NCBI GenBank assembly: GCA_034687125.1
Contig: JAQGBZ010000181.1
Location: forward strand, 1-64,000
From: Neelides folsomi
Taxonomy: Eukaryota > Arthropoda > Collembola > Neelipleona > Neelidae
Reading direction: 5' to 3'
DNA length: 64,000 nucleotides
Translations under genes and position numbers: made by a program
The notes under the pieces: generated by a model
Database searches by the model: none
Seen by the model: the letters and a program-made list of their open reading frames with translations, nothing else
What the model was told of the DNA's origin: nothing
In this document: positions 1 to 13,314 of the stretch, in pieces
How the letters are laid out: every line of letters begins with the position of its first letter
Position numbering within the stretch: position 1 is the stretch's first letter

Positions 1-1044
1 GTGACATGACATTCAATTGCCCGGTCAAGTAACATGATTCAATTCTCAATAATCTTCTCAAATGGAATAGAGTATAGTTACAATTTCAATATTGGCTTGA
101 ATTGAAACTATAAACTTTTTAAAACTTAAACCGAATAAAAATATTTTGACCCGAAGGAGCATAAATATTAAAAATGGTGTTGGTAAAAGATTGACCTTTG
201 GGAAAGGCTTTCAACGGTGTAATATTAAAAGGGCCTGAAGGTTTTCCCTGTGCCACAAACTCACTTTCTTTTAAAATACAAACCGTTCGATTAAGTCAAA
301 GCCCTCGTGAGTATTTCACTTTTCCCATGTTATTCTTCCATGTATTTCTCAAAGTATTCTCTCGCTCCTTCGCTATTGGAACGGAGGGACGTTAATGGTG
401 TTGGAATATTAAAACACCCATTTGTTATTATATTCGATCTTTACTCCCACTCCCACATATTAAAGAACTCTTATACAAAATATTCCTACAATGTACCATA
501 GAAAAGTATTATACATATACATACATATTTTTAATGTGTACCATTCCAATAGCGCTACATTAATGGTTCAATATTATATTGTATTGACTATTTATAAGGG
601 TTATGGTCTCAATCTCTGAATATTAATGCCATAAAACCCATTTGGACTTCTTTTGTTCTGCATCATTTTCATCTTATATTTTCCCGCGTATGAGTTCATG
701 AAAATATATAGCAGCGCAGCGACTATATGAGATATATCTTGATTAGAATACATTAAACAGTATAATGAACAACTTACAGATATTACATAATATGAACTAA
801 CAATGGTCTATAAATTTTGTAATTCATTATCTTACGCAATTTAATTAGGTATTGGTGCATTATAGTTTTATATAGAAGAGGGTGTAATAAATATTTATTT
901 AATATCCCCATCAGTCTTATTATCTCACATTAGTAATTGGAATCTAATAGGTCTAGCCCAATTGACAAAAATTGGATCATTAGGTCGAATGAATTGATCC
1001 AGCCATTTTCCATTCTTCTGCCCCATTAACAAAATTAATAAAAT
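1..1044. other. no gene seen
   Basis: A/T-rich sequence with short chance frames only. No splice-supported exon or recognisable repeat. Confidence 0.5.
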
Positions 1045-1662
1045 TTATCGGCGGATCTTCCCCGATATAAAAGTCTTGGTAAATTTATAGTTACAATAGA
1101 AAACATGGAACGAGTTGATCCACCAATAAATGGTTTGAACATCCCGAGCAAAGCTGGACTTTGGCCGAGATAACTTTTCAAAATGAAGATTTATCGTCTG
1201 AATTTCTTTAATGGCTCGCTTACCTTTCAATTCTTGGCGTTGAGACGACCCGGGGAATAAATGAGCAAAAGGCGGATTCTGCCCGTACTGGGTGTAATTA
1301 GAAGAAGTAGAAGGGAAAGCATATAGAAAATTCACGTGCTTGATGAGTCGTCAGAGAATTCTGCAGTTGATCCACTTGGGTCATATTAACAGCATTTATG
1401 CCTTCAAACGCGCCAAGGTTTGAAATAGACAGAAACGGTGTTATATGTTATACTTGCTTTTACCAGAATGCATTGGAGTCATTGGAAAGAGAATTAAATT
1501 CTGACCAGATGCGTTTTCAACATCGCCACCACCCAAATTACTCATTGCGTGCAAAAATGGTTTTTGTACGGGAAACTCAAATAGTTTCTCTGTTCATTGG
1601 GCCCCAATAAGGGGAATTAGAGAGGTCAACTTGGGAATCGTGTCTCCTTTATTAATTGCCAT
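1045..1662 (-). pseudogene. frame-broken coding-like stretch, unidentified
   Basis: On the minus strand three overlapping segments look protein-like but lie in different frames. The first (1662 to about 1451) has an internal TGA and includes MSNLGGGDVENASGQNLILF, then PMTPMHSGKSKYNI. The second (about 1451 to 1305) includes ITPFLSISNLGAFEGINAVN, then MTQVDQLQNSLTTHQAREF. The third (about 1350 to 1045) includes NYTQYGQNPPFAHLFPGSSQ and a basic region. Codons in the first two segments follow a purine-any-pyrimidine bias. The arrangement fits a decayed, probably intronless copy with frameshifts. I do not recognise the family. Chance open frames remain possible, and an antisense frame at 1398-1610 is also open. 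Confidence 0.35.
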
Positions 1663-4600
1663 CTCCGATCATCCAACTTTTCCCTTCACATGCCATCAGA
1701 AGCTTACACAAGCTTACATGGAACGAACGGCTGCAACTCCTCATGATTATTTAATTTGCTCATGGAATGTATTGGGGAATTCACTTAGGAAAACAATTTA
1801 GTGTGTCAATTTCATTTCCCTTTCCACATGAATTTTTAAAATTCAATACTTTTATTGCAATTTCTTTATTTTAAAAAGACTTGAAATGTGTCAGGATGAT
1901 CAAATTTATATTATTTAATATTTATAAGACATTTTCTAACATTTGTAAGATTGCACAAGAGTCAAATAAAATGTAGGGTACTTACATATCAATGAGTGTT
2001 ATGTACATAAAATATAGCTATACGTTTTACTAAATTTAATATATATGCTATATACATATATACAACATACCTAAAGTAATTTAGCAACATACGAATAAAA
2101 TAATAAAGAAAATAGAAAAAGCAAACAGATAATAAAAGAGAAAATAGAAAGAAAATACATTGAAGCGTAGAGGAAAAAGGTTATGAAATATTTAATACTT
2201 AAGATATAAAAACATAAATCGATAAGAAAAATATATGAAAGAAATGTGTTTTATTTTTGTACAATAAAATACACAAATGTCTGTCAAGCACCAAAATTTA
2301 AATAAACAATTTAAAAAACCTACTTTGCAAAATAATATTATCAAAAGGGAAAGTTATCAGGTTTTGTCTTTGAATTTTTTTTTGAATTTGGGGAAAGCTC
2401 ATTTCCAATTTCTAGAGCGAATTATTGTAGGCATAAAGAGGAAATGGAGAAAAAGAGAACAAGGTTGGGAATTACACGCCCCACTTTTCACTCCTAGTCC
2501 TCCAATTGTGTTCAACTACATAAGTATTTGAAAACCACCAATTTCATGTTCCGAGACATTTGGAAAAAAGTAAATTTCCAAACAAAAATTGACTTTCCCT
2601 GAATTTTGTCATGATCATTTTCATCGCCATTGAGACTTTCCCTATCAACTCTGCCGAATGCAATTTGAATGTGGGGATTTCAATGGGGGGAATAAGGGGA
2701 GAATCGAAGGGGAGGTTTATGCAAATAACAATATAAGAATACCATATTGACTTAGGGGTAATACAAACCCACATATGTAAGTACTCGTACAATAAATACA
2801 AATAATAATATAGGTGTATCTTATACATATTTATACACGTATTTATGTATTTATTTAACTACTGATACTTGTACAGATAGTATGGGTATATGTTATACAC
2901 AAATGGGTAAATGGGTAAATTGTCCTTAGTCAATTTCTTCACGTCACCGAGTTCCATTCCTCCTCCTTTATCAACATTCAAAAAATAAACATTTGTCAAC
3001 TCTTCGCTTGTTGGAAAATCAAAGAAAGAGAAACACATGAAGAAATGGATAAAGAAATATTTGAAATTGCCACTCAACCAGATAACTTCAAATTATGATT
3101 ATTTACGCTTCCTACTTTTTATCATTTGACTTCAACATTTTCAACTCAAAAATATTTCTTTTTTTATAAAATATTTGCATTTGAATTATACATATTTAAA
3201 TTTATACATACATATTATGGTATTTTTGAGGAAAATTTGAAAAATTACGTAGCTAACCTTTTTTTGAAACTTTATACTTTATAATTTTGAAACGCAATAA
3301 TTTTTGTTCATGTCAGAATTGAAAATTAAGGGAAATAATTCAAAATCTTTGAACAGCTTATGGACAGATTTGAATTATGAATTATGAGTTTTGGTATACC
3401 ATGTAAATTTAAGTCCAGATTTAAATCTGTGGACTGTCATGACTTTTTAATTTTCTCCTGTGTATTTCGGGTGAATAAAGTTCAATTATCTTAGTTTGCA
3501 AAGCATTGTGTTCCGGTCATAATCATGTTGCCAAAATTGTAAAATACGACATATCCTATTTTAACTCCTGTCACCCTTCGCTATTAAATGAACAACTCTT
3601 CCTATTCAGAGTCATTTATCATTTATTCAAACTCTCAATTCAACTTTGTAATTTGTCTCAATAACACGCCGCTTTTGAAATCCGCCTTTCAAACTTTCAC
3701 ACCCAACAGCTCCATTCTCAATATAAGGGGAAAAGAACATTCCTCATTTTACACGCTTCCGCACGACGCATTCAAGACGTCGATCATCCTTTACAAATTG
3801 GTTCCATTGACCTTTGACCCCTTGGGTGATTTCTCTGCACCTGGACTTTTTTCCCTCCCTGTGGCATTTGTAAAAATTCCATGTGGTTTTTTTCCATTAG
3901 AACTAGTGTATGACATACATACAATATATATCAAATATATCAATGTATATCTTGTTATATTTTGGAAAGTTGTTGGGAAATGAAGGCGTGTAGTGAAGAA
4001 ATGGAGAAAATAGAACTTTTTGGATTTTCCCTTTTCTTCCCACGTCCCTGACGGAGTCAATGAGGAGAAATAAAGGCCTTTTTCCAGTCACGTTCACTAC
4101 ATATGCTTCCAACCTCGTTTCTCCAAGGCGTCAGCGGAGACTCAAACCCAAATATATTGTTATTCTCAACAAACCCTATAAATGCGAAGGGCAAAATGAT
4201 TTTTTTCCAACCCCTTCGACCTCCACTTCTTTTTTCACTTCTCATTTCCAAACAAAATGGACAGTTTTGGTCGAAAATTCAAATCCGCTCTTATCCTTAT
4301 TGATTTTATATATTTTCTTTATTTTCATTTTTTTATAAATTAGTTCTACCTGGAAAATTTAATCTGAGAAAATACCAATGGGTAAATAAATGATAAATAT
4401 ATGAAGATATACTGTCATTTATACTCTACATACTACACACATAGATATACATACATATGTAATATAAGCATTATAAGTATGTATTGTACTGTATAGTAGT
4501 AGATTCAATATTATCGGTATTACTACATTTTATTTTGGAGATTTTTTTGCTATGATTTTTAGCGGATTTTCTCACTTTTATCCGAGAAGAGAAGTTTGTT

Positions 4601-5589
4601 TGAGAAAAATAATATTAAATTAGAGAACCTCCTTTTTCTTTTCTTGGGCATATTGGAGAAATGGAAATTCTTTTTCCTTACGGCAAACCCCAATTTTCCT
4701 CCTCCTGAGAGAGAAGAAATGAGAGGATGAGAAATCGATTCAAATCGCCGCCTATTTCCCATAAACCACACTTCATCTCTTGGACAAATATTTTTTATTG
4801 CGCCCAGTTTCTCTTTCATTCCTCCACACCAGACGACTTCTGAAGGGAAATCATAAACAAAGGACTTCATGAATTCATGCATGCAATGAAAGGACTCCGG
4901 ATTTCTTCCACATAAACTAAATACATTATTAAAGGGATTTTCTATCCAGGATAAGAAATTCCCTTTCTTCACGGGTTGAACTCACCGCATAAAAACACAT
5001 TCACAACCAAACAACTTGGTTCATATCAACCTGAAATCAAATTCGTTTCTTTTGCGCCATTTCGTTTACTCGATTGCCTTTTTATGACCGCCGATTGGAA
5101 ATTATGAGGTTTAAAAATGGAAAATCGCTCAATCTTAATAGTTATGGTTTTATAATGAATTTCTTTATTATTGTTGCTTTTAGCATTTAAACAATTTGGA
5201 GGAAATCGTGAAATGGAAATGGCATTGGGAATGTTTGGACTGATTTTAAATACTACTGGGGTCAAAAAACTTGAAATTGTATAATAAAGATGAGGAAAAA
5301 GAGGCTTTGTGTGATTATTGATTATTTGATTCCTTTTCACTTCTTGTGATTTATCGATAATAATTAGAAAATCAATGGGAGCTTGACGCGGTCGTTTCCA
5401 AAGTGGGGATTATTATTTCACCGACCCATAAAACCCACCTTCACTTATTTTTAGAACTGGGAAGGAAAAAATATAAAGAATTAATAAATAAATGATAGAG
5501 AGGTTTTTCCGGCCGCGGCGGTTCAATGAATTTTCCTTTCTTATCCACTTAACTTCCCTTTATATCCATTAAGTCGGAGAGAGTCTTCT
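1663..5589. other. no gene seen
   Basis: A/T-rich, with TACATA-type low complexity and open frames on both strands at 3.6-5.3 kb that lack codon bias and domain signals. A near-palindrome sits at 3411-3434 (AGTCCAGATTTAAATC core). Confidence 0.5.
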
Positions 5590-5640
5590 TATATAAGAAC
5601 TTTGGGTTTCCTCGTTAGGTTCCTTTTCTGCTCAGTTCGG
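5590..5640 (+). promoter_or_regulatory. possible core promoter (TATA and initiator-like)
   Basis: TATATAAG at 5590-5597 is followed 42 bp later by TCAGTT at 5632-5637, which resembles the arthropod initiator. It lies within a locally G/C-richer stretch that includes GGCCGCGGCGG at about 5511-5521. The spacing is longer than the usual 30 bp, and no first exon could be recognised downstream. This is a weak call. Confidence 0.15.
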
Positions 5641-6965
5641 TGGAAAATCCAGGAACCTGATTCATTTTTCCTTTTGGATCGCTCACGGAATCCAGTGGAA
5701 TTCGATAGACTTAATTTCTTTCTTCCAATTACGATTCCTTTTTTATTTCACATTCAATTCCTTTAAATTCTACATTCTGTATTTGCTTTATGTCAAAATG
5801 AATAATTTCGGTTTCAGTGAAAGAATTCTTACATAGTCAAAATAATTATTTTTGCCTTCGGATTTTGATCCAAAATGTATTAAGTTAGATTCTGATGTAG
5901 AATTAAGTAAAATAGTTAAGATTTCAATTTTCACTGTTTTGAATCTGTTAGTAATTCGGTGTTGAAAAGATTTTATTTTTACAAAGGTACCTAGTTTGCG
6001 GAGGAGTTTTAAATAATTAGGAGCGGAGGTTGAAGGCGTGGTGGGCGATCAATGGAAAAGTTTATCTCAACTCCCGCAACTTATGCTTACCAAACTGTCA
6101 ATTAAGATTCTGATTTCAGATTGCTCCCAAACAAAACCCCCCACATTTATACAATTAGATTCCTTCCCATATTCCTTCCCATATATTTAATCGTATATTA
6201 GGCAGAGGAAAATTCCCCTTTAAAATCACATGATTAACCATTATTATTTTATCTACGATAGTCCATATAATAACTTCACTACTATAAAACATGTGCCACA
6301 GAGGAAAGTTAAAAGATTCATATAAAGATTTCGTGTTATATTATATCTGCGAAAACTAATATGGGTATTTGTTATGTAAAACTTTATGTTATGGAGGGCG
6401 GAAATAAATAACGTAGATAATGTTAGTGGATGTATATTTTGTTTACCTGTATCACCCCTGGATTGAATCTGCACGTGAGCTGTCAACTCTCGCCCATCTC
6501 CATTCTCACAAGAGTTCCCGGAGTTCTCATGTGATTGAAGTGTCCCCCGCCTTTCATCATTTTCTCTCGTTATCTCGGAAAAGGGGAGCAGTTTCAAAAT
6601 ATTCAAAATTTCTCTCCCTCGCCATTACGACCTTTCTAACGTTGCAATCAAACGAGGAAAGGTTTAACTATTCATTATTCCCAAAACTCCCTACAATTTT
6701 ATATTATTATCCAGTTCTTGTGAAATCATTCATATATGAATATATACATATCTGTAAGTTCATAGGACCTACATATATCTCATCCATACAGTAGAAAGCA
6801 TATCAGACAATCCATCCTATCCTTATCTATCAGTAATAAGGATTCTATATCTGAACACTTTTGTAAATTACATCATATAAAATCATAACCCTTTTGCTCT
6901 TTATACCTACATTTAAGTAATAAATACATATGAGTATTATTACCTTTGTGAGAATAAAGTACGAC

Positions 6966-7015
6966 CATTTATATGAACATTTATATGAACATTTATATGA
7001 CCATTTCTATAGACA
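6966..7015. repeat. 12-bp tandem repeat
   Basis: CATTTATATGAA is repeated at 6966, 6978 and 6990 (the last with one change). A diverged fourth copy follows. Confidence 0.8.
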
Positions 7016-8254
7016 TTTGAATGGATCTCTGGGCGAGTGGAGTGGAATGATTAACCCATTAAGATGAGCGAGTTGAGGTATGCGGAGGATTTTAAAAGTA
7101 TGGTCCATACCCGGAGCATTGTGTTTATTTGACCGGTGCCTTTGGTCGTATTATTCTATTAGGGTCGGACACGAGAGGTTTTGAAGGGTCGGAGGGGGGC
7201 CTTGTAGTAATATGCCAACGACGCCAGGGAGACCGGTCTAACAAATTCCCATCTCCACAATCTCTACCGCATCTCACCAAACATCTTCAAAGACGAAGTT
7301 GATTCGCTTCAATTCATACCATGAATTTCCTCCTTTATTTTCAAATAAATCCACCAATGAAATTAATTAAATCAAGGGAACCTTTTAATGCGCCACACGT
7401 GTGCGTCTAATAAAAAACGACGTGTTAAAATCCGCACTGGATGAAAAATAGGTGACAAACGCTGTAAATAGACCAAATGAGGTGTTTTACATTAAGGTAC
7501 TTCAACCCATCAGTTTCATATTTAAGAGACTTTTATTTTCTGGAGCTTCTCATTTAACGGAGTTTGGGGCCGTTTGAGTTCGAATTGAGAGGAATTTTAG
7601 GGAATTTTGGAAGGGGAATTTGGAAGGTGGGGAGAGAAGTGTTCGTTTTAGTGAAGAGATCAAGCGGATTCGATCCATCTTCACCTTCGGGTTCTCCCAT
7701 TGAATTTCATTTCATTTCCGATATGGTGATTTTGACAAACGGTTATTGCGACAATATGGGTGACCGTCTGAAGTGAATTTGTGGTGATGGAACGAGAGGT
7801 CCCAGTTGAAACTCAACCCAATGCAATTCATCACTCGCACTTTCCTACGTCCGATGTGGAACACTTTCAGTAATAACGACCAAGCTTAATATAGGACCAT
7901 CATTTAATATTGTTAGTATAGGGAATATTTTCTATATACTGATAAGATATGATAGTATCTTACATTCGGTGGTATACAGATACATTTATATAGAGGCATG
8001 GTATATTGATAAATTCCAAGTGTTGGAGATACGCTTTTAAAAATTCCACATATGATGGGCCACAAGGAATAAAATATTACTTACAACTTTATTTCATTTC
8101 GCGCCGCATCGTCGACAGACGCATTTGAGAGGTGAAAAATCCCCTTTTTACGTGCCCCTTTAAATACACAGCCCAATAGAGTTTTTTTTAATAAATAGCC
8201 AAACACTGTAGGAGCCCTCTGTCATTTTCAACCTTCTTGCTTCTATTTTTCTGA

Positions 8255-8365
8255 CTATAACCCGCGTTAAAATAATATCCTATAAGCTGCGTTAATATTA
8301 TGGAGCTATAACTCGCGTTAATAAGATCATATTCACTATGTTGTAACAACTCTTGTTAATATAAC
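8255..8365. repeat. 26-bp minisatellite
   Basis: Three units of CTATAA..CGCGTTAATA type start at 8255, 8280 and 8306 (spacing 25-26 bp). A decayed fourth unit follows near 8338. The CG-containing core makes it stand out from the A/T-rich background. Confidence 0.7.
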
Positions 8366-9043
8366 CGTCAAGAGAAGGTTGATTAGGAAAAATGTTAATA
8401 CTTTGACTGTCACGAGAGAAGTTGAGCAAAAAATGTTTCACTTCCTTTTGGCTCGATTCTCTACTTTTTCGCAACATGCGAGAGAAAATTGCATAAATTG
8501 AAATTGGCTTTTGCTTTTATGTATATATGATTGTTTTATAAAGGGAATAAAAAGGACATAAATAAGAAGATTAGAAATTTGCAAAGGTAAAAGGAAAGGC
8601 AGAGTAGAAAAGTCATAAGGAAAAGTCATAAGATCAGAAAGGAAATTTCAATTCGTCAAAAGTTTCGCAGATTGCTCAGTTCTTGGAAAATGATTGAAAA
8701 TGGTGAACTTTATTTTGATTAAACTCTTTATTAAAACTTTTATTCCGATTATCTCTCAGAATATTAAAATATTTATTGAATTGAGATAATTACTTTTTAT
8801 ACAAAACTTGTTCATTCTTCAACCTTCCATGTTGAGTATTTCTCTGAATGACGCGTCTTTTATTCTCCGATTGTGAACATTTTCAATCCGTCTCATGCTG
8901 ACTCAATTCAATTTTGACAAGTTTTATATTTCCAATTCACTCGCTTCACTTTCAGGAGGTTCTGGAGAATAAATAAATTGAAACTTTCAAATGGAATTAT
9001 TAGCGTTGTAAATCCTAACAATTTAAGGATTTTCCTGGAAGAA

Positions 9044-9135
9044 AAACTAAATCCAAAAGGAAATCCAAAAGGAAATCCAAAATCTAAATCCAAAAACTAA
9101 ATCTAAAAACTAAATCCTGCAAATCCAAATTTTAA
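9044..9135. repeat. short A/T-rich tandem repeat (AAATCCAAAAGG and variants)
   Basis: Units of AAATCCAAAAGG are followed by AAATC(C/T)AAAAACT variants for about 90 bp. The minus-strand frame reads Phe-Gly-Phe-Pro repeats, but nothing else supports coding. Confidence 0.7.
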
Positions 9136-11667
9136 ATCCCAAATGTTAACCACTAATGTAAATGATAAAGTAAATCCTTAAATACAGATAAAACAATACC
9201 CAAAATATTTAAATGTACAATAAATACTGCCATATTACTAAACACTGTCATTACTAAATATTGCAATTTACTAAAAATTACTACCATATTTGTATTCATA
9301 TCTAAGCCTCGCTAAAGTTAGAATTTAATAACTTAAATTGGACCGATTATCATTAATTCTCAACTTTTTATCTCTGCATAATAACTAATACCTAACTAAT
9401 TATTATGTATAAAGAGGACATTAATCATCAAATGATCCAAGTGTCATTTTATTATCAAACTTCTGAGTTTTCCCACTCGTCATCTCAGCATTTTACAACT
9501 CGTCTTCTCTTTTATCGAATTTTTTATATCCTTTCCCATTAGAGCCGTCAAATCTCCTTCAAAATCCTCTCATGATGAGGAAAAGATTGTTACTGTGTGG
9601 TCGTAATTAAAATTCCATACGCGAATCCTATAAAAATCTGGAGGGGAAATTAAAGCTCATTATTTAATGCCTCCTTGTATTTACAACACTATACTTATCT
9701 AAAATATTACTGATATGATGTTATATCAAATAGTAATGGTAGTACTTATATCCATTAATCGTATCAAAATATACTCATATAACCAATAGATAAATATATA
9801 GTTACATTTTGTATACAGATATACCATGCTTAGTATTTCTTATATTCTTCTATTTCTGAAAGTAAAGGGTAGCAATTTAAAGTATTGGATAGAATTTGGA
9901 ATTATTTGTCTGAAGTATCGAGCTGACAGACGTCAGACGCAGGTTGATGGGCGGAATGATGGACACGGCCATTGAGTCATTTTCCTCCTTGTTCACATTC
10001 ATTAGGGAAGAGATTAAGTGAGATGAGAAGAAGGTCTCTATTTTCCCTCCCCTTATTTGTTATTCCACTCTCTTCTTCCTACTCTGTTTATCGATGCGGC
10101 TTGGGAAATCCTCCTGGTCCTTCTCACTCAATTCCTCTCCTGTTCTTCCAATCCTCTCCAATGCTACCCGTTTCCTCTCCCTTCCCCTTCCACTTCCAAA
10201 GGAGCCCAAGAATCCAAAGGAGGGAGGGAAGTGGTGAAATAGCGGTGGAGTAATTACAAACTCCACAGATTTAAAACATTCCAAAACCACCATGAAGAAG
10301 CCCACTTTAAATCCCTTGTTTTCTTTTCCTCTCCCTCCTTCTCATTTACATCCTTTTCGACCCTTCGGATCTTTCTCATCCCCAGATCTTGATTCTTTTT
10401 GATTCTCAGCTTCTCATTCTTAATTTATGGATTTGAGAATTTGAGAATATTTGGGTTTTAAAGGTTTTCAGCTTGGGAGTTTGAGTTTTAAGAGTTTGAG
10501 CTTGAGAGATTTGATATTCTGAACCTGTGTTTTTAAAATGACGAGTCCGGGTTGTTTAGTTAAGAATGAGAATGAGTCAAGATGTTTTAAACCAGTTGGG
10601 CCGAGCATTAAGAAGGGGATTTTGAAACGGAGTGATAAAAGAAGCAGGGTCATAGTAATGGGATAGGTCTGTGCTTCACCACATTAGCCAAAGATGTATG
10701 AGGACTGAAAAAGACCAGACAGGTTTGGAATCTCGGGACCAAAGCCAACACGCTCGACCCGCATAAATTACAAAAGAATCACTTAATTATTTCCAATCCA
10801 CTTACGCATTATTAACTTTCATATTTGTATAACCCACTTTTCAACGCCAATTTAAAAATTATCTTATAAATAAATTTAAAGTTTTTCATTTATTATAATA
10901 GATTTTTTGTTGATAAGATTGAGGGTCTTATTATATGAATGTAAGTAGGTACATTGATATTTTCTATACAAAAAATAATAGAATTTTTAATAGAAGAGAC
11001 GCCCAAACAGTTATGTTCGAATTTAAATTAAAATATTTTTTTATTATTTAATGAACAAATTAAAGATTTTAAGCATGAATTCATATTTTTGGGAATGAAG
11101 TAAAAAAGCAATTTATCAATGTTGAAGATTGTGATGAAAAATGTAATAGGAGATAAATTTAGGTTATTTTTGTTTTATTCAAGGGATGGAAGGAATAATG
11201 TTATAACTGACGCTGAGGGCTTTTTCACCTCATTCGTATTCTCATCCTCTTTTATTAGGGATGGATTGTTTGGAAGTTTCCCCTCCACATAATACATTTA
11301 ATGTCTAATGTGATGCCTCGAAGGGGCAAGTAGTTAGTCAGAATCCAAATCTCCCTTTGAATCTCCTTTTTAACGAATCCCTTCATTTATTTATCCCGTG
11401 CTCCACAAATCCAGACCTACAGGCTCACAAAACTCACATTTTATTCCGAAAGAGATCAAATCCACTAAAATGAATTTCTCTCTCTCCTAATGTTGGATCT
11501 CCATTTATACATTAAATGTTTTAAAAGATATTTAAAAGGCTTTAATGTATCTTTATTAATTTATATACTTCATGTGAATCCTTTATGTATCCTCTATCCT
11601 TCATGTGGATATTTTATCTCGTATACCATAAATTTAATTTTTTGACTTTACTAATAACATGCATAAT

Positions 11668-11835
11668 ACTCATGAGCACGGGATATTTTAAAATCTTTTG
11701 TTAATTTCAATTCATATTATATTTTCGAATAAACTAATGATTAATTAAAGTGCAAAATGTGATATACTGAATAATTTGAGAAAAGAATGCAAGGTAGTCG
11801 TAAAAGGGATTTTGACAACTCCCGTGCTCACGAGT
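11668..11835. mobile_element. 168-bp inverted-repeat element
   Basis: ACTCATGAGCACGGGA at 11668-11683 is matched by the inverted copy at 11820-11835 (one mismatch). Similarity continues inward, with GCACGGGA followed by AAAATC in both arms. No clear target duplication is visible, so the ends are uncertain. The G/C-rich arms stand out from A/T-rich surroundings. Confidence 0.5.
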
Positions 11836-12447
11836 AGTATAAAGAATAAACCAAGGTTTATCAGAACGACGGAACATATTGAACTATAGGAAATGTACAG
11901 AAAATTAGGTAATAAGAATGTTTTAAATAAAGTAAATGGATGGGTTTCTCTGTGTAGAATTTTGGTTGAGTAAGAAATTTCCCGTTGTCGGTAGTTCAAT
12001 CCTCATAGGATGAAAAAAGAAGGAGTTTGGATAATAATTAAATCCATCCTTAATTAAAAAGGTTATTCCAGCCGCTTAGTTGTGTAAACGAGGAATCTTC
12101 CGCCCCTCGAAATGAAATGAAAAAGTGGTTCCTGACCAAACAGATCCCTCAAACTACCAGAACCTCCGAAAGTAAATATTTCAAAACTCATTACTCCCCA
12201 CAAGATAAATCTTGCCAAAATCTCTCAGACTGCAAAATAGCACGTCTGTAAACCTCACAAAACTCTTTAATTCTTAATCCCATCATCTCAAATACAATTT
12301 ATCTTTAAAAATAAGTCAAAATGGGATTTAACTTTTTAATCAAAAGTTTCTTGAATGCCATTTATCTTTAAAAGTTACGAAAATAAACAAAAATACATTT
12401 TCCTGATTTGATGAAATTTGGACATGATGAATTTCATTTATTTTAAA

Positions 12448-12479
12448 TTTTGGCCCCGATTTTGGCCCCGATTTTGGCT
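12448..12479. repeat. 12-bp direct duplication
   Basis: TTTTGGCCCCGA occurs twice in tandem, followed by a partial third copy. Confidence 0.7.
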
Positions 12480-12952
12480 TCATGTCTTAATTAGTCGAAT
12501 AGGGAAAGTGGGCGTGTGGGAAAAGCGTAGTTAAAGTCGCCCCGTGAGAAATTGACATTTTGGTCTTACTTACTTCCTGGCCCTATCAAAACCTGGAATT
12601 ACATAGGACATGAAGGGAGCGAGTCCATTAAACCTTGTAAATGGTAATTCGATAATTTGGCTCAAAGAGGAAATTTATGTTTAACACGTTTCTCCGCCCA
12701 CTCCCTTATTTATTCACTTAAAATACCAACTCTCGGATATTTTAAAATATCCATCAAAAATTAAAAACCATACATTTTTAATCCAAATATCTATTATGTA
12801 ATGTAGACAAAAGTAAAAAAAAGACTTCATTTGTTCCAATTAGAAAAGGCATAAAAATGTCACACAAAATTGCATTTGAATTAAAACAATCGTCTGATTT
12901 ATTTTTTATACTTCTTGTACAATATATATTTATAAGTAGGTAAAATAATATA

Positions 12953-13314
12953 CCGCCCAATAAGTCCATTCATTTGAACGTGAGAGTGTTCGGTTGGGCG
13001 AGAGCTTTACTTACATATCGTCTCTTGACAAACCAAGGATATCCCATTCGGTTTCCCTATCTTCCTTCCCTTCCTTTCCTATTCCAAGCGCAATAGAAGG
13101 GAGCCAAAATATCACTTTCGTCTCACGCCTTTTTTGGACAATTTCGGGTATCACTTCGGTTCGGATACACTTAGGGCCACCAAAATTTTTTGCGAAAATT
13201 TTTTAATGGTTCCGTTATGAAGTTATAATGTAGTTAGATTATTAATCCAAACAGGAAAGAAACTATAACATAATACTTGACCCTTTTATGTAACTGAATG
13301 GACTTATTGGGCAG
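12953..13314. mobile_element. 362-bp TA-flanked inverted-repeat element (mariner-type MITE)
   Basis: The left end CCGCCCAATAAGTCCATTCA and the reverse complement of the right end CTGCCCAATAAGTCCATTCA differ at one base, and the match weakens just inside. Both ends abut TA dinucleotides (12951-12952 and 13315-13316), the target-site duplication of Tc1/mariner elements. The interior has no recognisable transposase, so it would be non-autonomous. Confidence 0.7.

Noticed and set aside
3588-4340. Cluster of overlapping frames on both strands
   Set aside because: No codon bias, splice sites or domain pattern; frames on opposite strands are equally open.
4559-4972. 137-residue minus-strand frame
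   Set aside because: Longest simple frame of the left part, but composition is low-complexity Lys/Phe/Ser and no family is recognised.
10024-10110. Signal-peptide-like start (MRRRSLFSLPLFVIPL) for the Side-like gene
   Set aside because: No donor in the required phase 1 follows, and the frame runs on into low-complexity Ser/Pro.
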